Shown: positions 1-3,341 of the stretch, in pieces
Layout of the letters: each line of letters opens with the position of its first letter
How positions within the stretch are numbered: the first letter of the stretch is position 1
NCBI GenBank assembly: GCA_027371725.1
Contig: DAHXMN010000051.1
Coordinates: forward strand, 1 to 5,191
Length of the DNA: 5,191 nt
DNA from: Candidatus Woesearchaeota archaeon
GTDB taxonomy: Archaea > Nanobdellota > Nanobdellia > Woesearchaeales > UBA525
Reading direction: 5' to 3'
Made by a program: the position numbers and the translations under genes
The notes under the pieces: generated by a model
Databases searched by the model: none
The model's input: only the letters and a program-made list of their open reading frames with translations
Told to the model about the DNA's origin: nothing

Positions 1-40
1 ATCATTCTTCCCCTTTTCGCTTTTCCCCTCTCTTTCCACC

Positions 41-50
41 ATATTTAAAA
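41..50 (+). promoter_or_regulatory. TATA box for tRNA-Arg transcript
   Basis: ATATTTAAAA is an A/T island behind a pyrimidine-rich stretch (5-40). Archaeal transcription normally starts about 25 bp downstream, so the predicted start is near 70-76, giving the tRNA-Arg precursor a 5' leader of about 50 nt that RNase P would remove. The leader can form a small hairpin (88-93 with 105-110, one G-U pair). Nothing else is recognisable in 1-127. Seen: the A/T box. Inferred: its role. Confidence 0.6.
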
Positions 51-127
51 AGATTCTTGTTGCCCTGCTCACCCTCAAAGGGTCCATGGTTCCGAGTCAT
101 ACGAGGAACTCCGGCCCGAACGCCTTT

Positions 128-244
128 GGGCCCATAGCTCAGTTTGGATAGAGCGACAGCCTTCTATCCCCGGAACCGGCTCCTCGGAGCCCCGGTTCCG
201 CCGAAGCAAGCTGTAGGTCGGGGGTTCAAATCCTCCTGGGCCCG
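128..244 (+). tRNA. tRNA-Arg(UCU) with a 42-nt intron
   Basis: This is a full cloverleaf. The acceptor stem is 128-134 paired with 237-243 (7/7), with discriminator G244. The D stem is 137-140 with 151-154, and G18G19 are at 146-147. The anticodon stem is 156-160 with 210-214 (5/5). The T stem is 220-224 with 232-236 (one G-U pair) and the T-loop is TTCAAAT (225-231). The anticodon loop is interrupted: C161 T162, anticodon TCT at 163-165, A166, then an intron, then A209. The anticodon reads AGA/AGG codons as arginine. CCA is not encoded and must be added by the CCA-adding enzyme. The gene follows its own TATA box and precedes a GC-rich trailer with a hairpin and T-tract, so it looks like a separate transcript from tRNA-Cys. 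Confidence 0.95.
167..208 (+). other. tRNA-Arg intron at position 37/38
   Basis: The intron is 42 nt at the canonical archaeal site. The central 4-bp helix of the bulge-helix-bulge motif is perfect: exon CTTC (161-164) pairs with intron GAAG (203-206). The 3' bulge is C207 A208 | A209 and the 5' bulge is T165 A166 | T167, which places both cuts unambiguously. The intron folds on itself: 171-177 pairs with 194-200 and 178-182 with 187-191, with an extra CC (192-193) bulged out and a CTCG loop. The inner flanking helix is not continuous with the 5' bulge, because C168-C170 face C201-C202, so the motif is relaxed on the intron side. Confidence 0.9.
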
Positions 245-294
245 TAGCGGAGCGGAGGGACCAGAGGACAGGAGCAGCAGCGACTGATCCTCCC
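238..294 (+). repeat. Imperfect direct repeat, copy 1 (starts in tRNA-Arg 3' end)
   Basis: This 57-bp unit opens with the tRNA 3' acceptor strand GGGCCCG and continues GT-AGCGGAGCG. It ends in GACTGATCCTCCC. The first 17 bases match copy 2 except for one substitution and a one-base gap, and the last ~15 bases match at about two thirds of positions. The middle is poorly conserved. Apart from the tRNA end it has no recognised gene and no C/D or H/ACA guide RNA structure that I could defend. Confidence 0.5.
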
Positions 295-352
295 GGACCC
301 GTGAGCGGAGCGAACAGGGCCGGGAGCTCGGAACGAGAGTGACGTTGCTCCC
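295..352 (+). repeat. Imperfect direct repeat, copy 2
   Basis: This unit opens GGACCCGTGAGCGGAGCG and ends GACGTTGCTCCC, paralleling copy 1. A third, short fragment of the same opening (GGGCCCGTGAAC, 353-364) follows directly, so the tRNA-end heptamer recurs at 238, 295 and 353 with 57- and 58-bp spacing. The 3' half of this copy forms an 8-bp stem (320-327 with 347-354). Confidence 0.5.
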
Positions 353-370
353 GGGCCCGTGAACTTTTTT
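320..370 (+). terminator. Hairpin plus T-tract after tRNA-Arg
   Basis: A perfect 8-bp stem, CCGGGAGC (320-327) with GCTCCCGG (347-354), encloses a 19-nt loop and is followed by T365-T370. Archaeal RNA polymerase terminates mainly on the T-tract and the hairpin may only assist. It lies between tRNA-Arg and the separate tRNA-Cys promoter, where a terminator is expected. Confidence 0.55.
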
Positions 371-380
371 CAATAATAAT

Positions 381-390
381 CATTAAAAAC
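381..390 (+). promoter_or_regulatory. TATA box for tRNA-Cys/trmI
   Basis: CATTAAAAAC is centred near 386, about 25 bp before 411-412, which would leave only a few nucleotides of 5' leader before the tRNA-Cys start at 417. No other A/T-rich box lies between here and trmI, so this promoter probably serves both genes. Confidence 0.6.
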
Positions 391-416
391 GGTTCTGGGT
401 TCCGTCAGGAGACAGC

Positions 417-488
417 GCGGGCGTAGCCAAGCAGTAAGGCAACTGGCTGCAGACCAGTCATTCCCGAGTGCAATTCTCGGCGCCCGCT
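417..488 (+). tRNA. tRNA-Cys(GCA)
   Basis: This is a 72-nt intronless tRNA. The acceptor stem GCGGGCG (417-423) pairs perfectly with 481-487, and discriminator T488 is the near-universal U73 identity base of cysteine tRNA. The D stem is 426-428 with 438-440. The anticodon stem is 442-446 with 454-458 (5/5), loop CTGCAGA, with anticodon GCA at 449-451. The variable loop is 459-463 and the T stem is 464-468 with 476-480 (5/5). The odd points are the T-loop, TGCAATT, with G470 at position 55 where almost all elongator tRNAs have U/pseudouridine, and the D-loop, AAGCAGTAA, with A433 where G18 normally sits. G19 (434) and C56 (471) remain. CCA is not encoded. The gene abuts trmI with zero intervening bases. 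Confidence 0.95.
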
Positions 489-1241
489 TTGGCACGCATC
501 GTCGTCAAGCTCGACCGCACGAAGAAGGAGCGGGACAACGGCCAGGGCGAATACTTCGCAGATGAGCAGCGCGATTTCCACACCGAGTTCGGCATCGTCC
601 CGAAAGCGGCGCTGAAGGCGTGCGGCGTCCACGCCGTCGGGAGGACGAAGGTCTTGATCTATCCTGCGGCGTTCTCCGACCAGTATGCCCGCCTTCAGCG
701 AGGGGTGCAGATCATCACCCCCAAGGATCTCGGTCTCATCATCACCGAGACCGGAATGGACAACGGCTCCGTCGTCCTCGACATCGGTTTCGGCTCGGGC
801 GCGGTCACCGCCTACCTCTCCAGGATCGTCAAGAAGGTCTACGCGTACGACGTCGTCGAGCGGAACATCGCGCTCGGCCTGCGCAACCTCGAGGAGCTCG
901 GCACGCCGAAACGGTACGAGGTGAAGAAGGGCGACGCGTACGACGAGAAGAGCATCGGCCAGGAGAATGAGATCGACGTCTTCGTCCTCGACGTGCCCGA
1001 GCCGTGGAAAGCTTTGGCTGTCGCGGAGAAATCCTTGAAGTCCGGCGGGTGGCTCGTCGCGTACACGCCGTGCATCACGCAAGCCAACCAGCTCGCGGAC
1101 AGCCTCGGCGACGGTTTCCATCTCGTCAAGTGCGTCGAGCTCATCGAGCGCGAGTGGAAGGTCGAGGGGAAAGCGGTACGGCCCGTCACGAAGGATTTCA
1201 GCCACACCGCGTTCCTCTCGTTCGTCCGGAAGGTCGCCTGA
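489..1241 (+). CDS. trmI: tRNA (adenine-57/58-N1)-methyltransferase TrmI
   Basis: This class I S-adenosylmethionine methyltransferase adds a methyl to N1 of A58 (in some archaea also A57) in the tRNA T-loop; family members act as tetramers. In the 250-residue product the small N-terminal domain ends in the RDFHTEFG motif (28-35), which archaeal TrmI proteins share. Next come QIITPKD (74-80), SAM motif I VLDIGFGSGAVT (96-107), acidic D121 after strand 2, the DVPEPW active-site motif (168-173) and VAYTPC near 193-198. I chose TTG 489 as start: it is the first base after the tRNA-Cys discriminator, gives the usual family length (about 250) and puts RDFHT where it lies in Pyrococcus TrmI. The only upstream alternative is GTG 468, inside the tRNA T-arm, and the next in-frame ATG comes far too late, at 756. 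No Shine-Dalgarno is present. It is probably co-transcribed with tRNA-Cys and released as a leaderless mRNA by RNase Z. Confidence 0.9.
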   Translation: MARIVVKLDRTKKERDNGQGEYFADEQRDFHTEFGIVPKAALKACGVHAVGRTKVLIYPAAFSDQYARLQRGVQIITPKDLGLIITETGMDNGSVVLDIGFGSGAVTAYLSRIVKKVYAYDVVERNIALGLRNLEELGTPKRYEVKKGDAYDEKSIGQENEIDVFVLDVPEPWKALAVAEKSLKSGGWLVAYTPCITQANQLADSLGDGFHLVKCVELIEREWKVEGKAVRPVTKDFSHTAFLSFVRKVA

Positions 1242-1256
1242 AGAACGAGAAATAGT

Positions 1257-1269
1257 ATTACTTCTGAGT
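1257..1269 (+). promoter_or_regulatory. Shared upstream element, copy 1
   Basis: ATTACTTCTGAGT lies 60 bp before the ATG at 1317 and about 20 bp before the TATA box. It matches copy 2 at 2453-2465 in 12 of 13 positions. It overlaps a small palindrome, TAGTATTACT (1253-1262). This is the position where archaeal activators commonly bind, upstream of the TATA/BRE region. Operator function is inferred. Confidence 0.4.
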
Positions 1270-1282
1270 GGTTAAAAAAGAA

Positions 1283-1292
1283 AAATATATAA
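1283..1292 (+). promoter_or_regulatory. TATA box, leaderless promoter
   Basis: AAATATATAA is preceded by an A-rich stretch (1274-1285). Its centre is about 28 bp before ATG 1317, so transcription should begin at or next to the start codon. The in-frame ATG at 1293 touches the TATA box and therefore cannot be on the mRNA. Confidence 0.7.
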
Positions 1293-1316
1293 ATGGAGCG
1301 TTTTCCAAGGCGTGCT

Positions 1317-1700
1317 ATGGCAACCGCGCAGACAGAACTGACGGCGCTTGTCGACGCAGTCCCTATCGCGACCGGACCGATCGAGAAGGCACAGTTCTTC
1401 CATGAATGGCTGCTTCACCTGCCGGAGCAGGAACGCAAGATGATGCTCCGGGACATGATAACCATGTTCGAGCTTAATCTCCTGCAGGGAATCCGCAGCA
1501 GGCCCGATGGCCTCTTCGGCGATCCCGAACGGATGTCTCAGTCATTCCTCGGTTACGCCCTGTCCGCTCGTGTCCTTTATTCCGTAGACCGCCAATCCAT
1601 CATCGAGCTCTATCGCCAAGGCGACGAATTCGTCACGAAACGTCTCCCTGATTTCTGCAAACGCGCTATCGACGGCTACCCTTATAAGACCTACATATGA
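1317..1700 (+). CDS. Uncharacterised 127-residue helical protein
   Basis: I do not recognise the family. The protein has no signal peptide and no membrane span. Its composition suggests an all-helical soluble protein: an amphipathic stretch with FFHEWLLHLP (27-36), a Met-rich helix MMLRDMITMFELNLL (42-56), a short loop with prolines and glycines (RSRPDGLFGDPE, 60-71), a third helix (73-101) and a C-terminal helix ending in an aromatic tail, YPYKTYI (121-127). The only cysteine is C114. ATG 1317 was preferred to ATG 1293 because the TATA box occupies the latter. Codon use (C/G-ending) matches its neighbours, which supports a real gene. Its 3' end overlaps the convergent membrane-protein gene by 35 bp. 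It shares an upstream element with the gene at 2511, which hints at common control but not at function. Confidence 0.8.
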   Translation: MATAQTELTALVDAVPIATGPIEKAQFFHEWLLHLPEQERKMMLRDMITMFELNLLQGIRSRPDGLFGDPERMSQSFLGYALSARVLYSVDRQSIIELYRQGDEFVTKRLPDFCKRAIDGYPYKTYI

Positions 1701-2376
1701 GGCGCGATGCCCCGATTGCGAGCAGGCTGAACGCCCCGATCGCCAGCAGCACCTGCATCGCGAAGCCTTCGAAGAACGCTTCCGGGAAGAGCGTGATGAG
1801 CGCGCTGTCCGCCGGGAACATCCAGTCGCCCTGCGGGAAGAGAACGCGGTGGAACGCCGTCCAGAACGAGCCGAAATCGAAGAATGAGGCGCATGCGAGC
1901 AGGAGGACGATCACGAGCGCCGCGATCCCGCCGGCGAGGAGCGAGTTCCTGACGAATCTCTTGTATCCGTCTCTCGCTTCGTCTTTCTTCCCTCTTCTTC
2001 CTTCCGTTCTCTCCCTTCCCGCTGTTTTTTTAGTATTACTACGTATAATATTTTTAGTAGTGCCGACTATGATTATTATTTCTATCACCAATACGACAAC
2101 GATGATGAGGAATGCGGCGGTGAATGCGTCGATGACGCGTCGCACGTCCGTCATGTGCGTCCGCTCCGCCGCCGTCAGGAACGAGAGGTCCTCCGTCCGG
2201 TGGCCGAGGTACGCGTAGATCGCCGCCATCCTGCCCTGCTGCGCCGCGTCGAGCTGCGCCAGCCGTCCGCCGTAGACGCTCCGCGGCCCGTGGTCGGCGT
2301 AGACGCTGAAGAACCCCGCGAGGAGGAGGAACGCCGCGAGCAGCAGTGCGTTGATGGCGGCGAGCGGTCTCCTCAT
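1666..2376 (-). CDS. DUF1461 / TIGR01906-type integral membrane protein
   Basis: The 236-residue protein has four predicted membrane segments: about 7-27, 84-104, 145-163 and 207-227. The first could be read as a signal peptide but is more likely an anchor. Family-type motifs are visible: LTAAERTHMTDVRRV (67-81, the E..HM.DV pattern) between segments 1 and 2, and FxxFH..LFP.GDW.FP (171-188) followed by LITLFPEAFFEGF (193-205) between segments 3 and 4. The family is widespread in bacteria and archaea and has no established function. The loop between segments 2 and 3 (105-140) is very basic (T-K-N...R-R-G-K-K) and looks longer than usual; its codons are A/T-rich, unlike the rest. ATG 2376 lies about 28 bp from a TATA-like box, so the mRNA is probably leaderless. 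The 3' end overlaps the gene ending at 1700. Confidence 0.8.
   Translation of the reverse strand: MRRPLAAINALLLAAFLLLAGFFSVYADHGPRSVYGGRLAQLDAAQQGRMAAIYAYLGHRTEDLSFLTAAERTHMTDVRRVIDAFTAAFLIIVVVLVIEIIIIVGTTKNIIRSNTKKTAGRERTEGRRGKKDEARDGYKRFVRNSLLAGGIAALVIVLLLACASFFDFGSFWTAFHRVLFPQGDWMFPADSALITLFPEAFFEGFAMQVLLAIGAFSLLAIGASRLICRSYKGSRR
1970..2062. other. Low-complexity, A/T-rich patch inside DUF1461 gene
   Basis: On the plus strand this is a pyrimidine-rich run (1970-2024), a T7 tract (2025-2031), a perfect 11-bp palindrome TAGTATTACTA (2031-2041) and an A/T-rich stretch to about 2056. On the coding strand it encodes the basic loop at residues ~105-138, using codons such as ACT, AAT, ATT and AGT in a gene otherwise dominated by C/G-ending codons. 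The 10-mer TAGTATTACT also occurs at 1253-1262. It may be an inserted segment, an internal regulatory site, or both. Confidence 0.4.
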
Positions 2377-2398
2377 CCCTTCCCCTTTCCGTCCTCCT

Positions 2399-2408
2399 CC
2401 TTAAAAGC
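2399..2408 (-). promoter_or_regulatory. TATA-like box for the DUF1461 gene
   Basis: Read on the minus strand this is GCTTTTAAGG, centred about 28 bp before ATG 2376, which fits a leaderless transcript. Just upstream on that strand, two near-identical 9-mers (GCGTTCTCA at 2407-2415 and GCATTCTCA at 2422-2430, plus-strand spelling, 8/9 identical, 15 bp apart) sit where BRE or regulator contacts would be. Confidence 0.5.
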
Positions 2409-2452
2409 GTTCTCATGATACGCATTCTCAGGACAGGCGATCGGACTATATG

Positions 2453-2465
2453 ATTACTTCTAAGT
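2453..2465 (+). promoter_or_regulatory. Shared upstream element, copy 2
   Basis: ATTACTTCTAAGT lies 58 bp before ATG 2511 and matches copy 1 (1257-1269) in 12 of 13 positions. Here it is part of an inverted repeat, TACTT-CT-AAGTA (2455-2466), the form expected of a site for a dimeric regulator. Function is inferred. Confidence 0.4.
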
Positions 2466-2480
2466 AGTATCTTTAGAAAG

Positions 2481-2490
2481 GTTTAAATAT
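2481..2490 (+). promoter_or_regulatory. TATA box, leaderless promoter
   Basis: GTTTAAATAT is centred about 25 bp before ATG 2511, with GAAAG just upstream as a possible BRE. Transcription should start at the ATG. The out-of-frame ATG at 2489 overlaps the box and is excluded. Confidence 0.7.
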
Positions 2491-2510
2491 GACCCGTTTC
2501 TCCAGAGACT

Positions 2511-3341
2511 ATGGCACCAGACGCGTGCGCACCGGAGAGCTCGTTCCTTCGACGGATACTCCGGGACGAGCACGGCCCCCTGCTCCTCAAGGCGTACCTC
2601 TCGGACGATCCTCATTTCGCGCCCTGCACCATCCAGGCGGCGCTCGACCGCCACCTCGACGGCGGCAGCAACTACCGGATTGCCGGCATCCTGACGCTCA
2701 ACGATTGCGGCAAGGTCCCCGCCTACGTCGATGGCAAGCGGGAGCAGGGCGTTTTCGTCGTCTCCCAATTCCGTCTCCGGAGCGATCCCGAAATCGCCTA
2801 TGGCCGTCCCGGCTTTCTCCGCGCCCTCGGCGGCGACCCGGACAGGATCTTCCCCGCCACCTATGCGCCGCTCCCTCTCCTGGAGCGTGAACTCGCCCTC
2901 GCGACGTTCTGGTCTCCCTTCACGATGCCGGAGCTCTTCGCCCTCGAGGACGCGCTCGCGTCCGAGACGCTCCGGGAGCTACCGCTCGAGAACGTCCGCA
3001 ACGACCCTTTCCACGGAGTGCGACGTTGCAAGGAAGAGGACTTCACCGCGTTCTCGAAGAAGGGCATCTTCGCGCCCTACATGGTCGTCACGGAAGACGG
3101 GGAAGAGCGCCACGGTTATCTCCGTTCACGCAGAGGGGAGATGGGCGGCTTCGTCGCGCTCGAGGGACGCTCGTTGGTCGAGGCGGAGGAGTACGAAGAG
3201 AGCCCCCGCCTTTCCAATCCCCTCGATATCGACTATGATCACCGGCAGGTGAAGCTTGGCGGGAAACGCGTCTGCTTCTTCCAGCCGAAGAGAAAGGTCT
3301 CGGGTTTTCCCTCGTGCCTCGTGGAGAGTCACCCTGCGTAG
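2511..3341 (+). CDS. Uncharacterised 276-residue protein
   Basis: I do not recognise this family. The product is soluble, with no signal peptide or membrane span. The first ~65 residues are mainly helical (FLRRILRDEHGPLLLKAYL, 12-30) and could be a small DNA-binding-like or dimerisation helical bundle, though I see no firm helix-turn-helix. Residues 66-120 look like mixed strand/helix (VFVVSQFRLRS followed by IAYGRPGFLRALGG). The centre (125-165) is acidic and leucine-rich, and the C-terminal third is strand-rich with many charges, ending QVKLGGKRVCFFQPKRK. Six cysteines (about C6, C39, C66, C172, C255, C269) are scattered, not in CxxC pairs, so a zinc site is not evident. The start is fixed by the TATA spacing. 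The 3' end overlaps the ABCE1 gene by 13 bp. Codon use is like the neighbours. Confidence 0.8.
   Translation: MAPDACAPESSFLRRILRDEHGPLLLKAYLSDDPHFAPCTIQAALDRHLDGGSNYRIAGILTLNDCGKVPAYVDGKREQGVFVVSQFRLRSDPEIAYGRPGFLRALGGDPDRIFPATYAPLPLLERELALATFWSPFTMPELFALEDALASETLRELPLENVRNDPFHGVRRCKEEDFTAFSKKGIFAPYMVVTEDGEERHGYLRSRRGEMGGFVALEGRSLVEAEEYEESPRLSNPLDIDYDHRQVKLGGKRVCFFQPKRKVSGFPSCLVESHPA

Noticed and set aside
284..287. CTGA as a possible D box of a C/D guide RNA
   Set aside because: No C box (RTGATGA) lies at a suitable distance and there is no paired terminal stem.
245..364. Repeat array as a CRISPR
   Set aside because: There are only two full imperfect units plus a fragment, with no conserved repeat alternating with unique spacers and no cas gene.
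238..364. Tandem tRNA ends as attL/attR of an integrated element
   Set aside because: The copies are only 57-58 bp apart and enclose no integrase or other gene; slipped duplication is simpler. Kept as a repeat only.
405..1205. 266-codon open frame antisense to trmI
   Set aside because: It runs through tRNA-Cys and the trmI coding sequence, with a repetitive Asp/Leu/Arg/Val composition typical of a codon-bias shadow.
1293..1316. Upstream in-frame ATG extending the 127-residue protein by eight residues
   Set aside because: The ATG touches the TATA box, so it should lie upstream of the transcription start.
1697..2218. Plus-strand 173-codon frame whose ATG overlaps the stop of the 127-residue gene (ATGA)
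   Set aside because: It looks like translational coupling, but the frame is the complement of the DUF1461 gene, which has clear family motifs and membrane segments. The plus-strand translation is Ser/Arg/Thr-rich without a domain.
2054..2425. Minus-strand 123-codon frame starting upstream of the DUF1461 gene
   Set aside because: It overlaps the DUF1461 gene in another frame, is Arg/Gly-rich, and starts upstream of the predicted TATA box.
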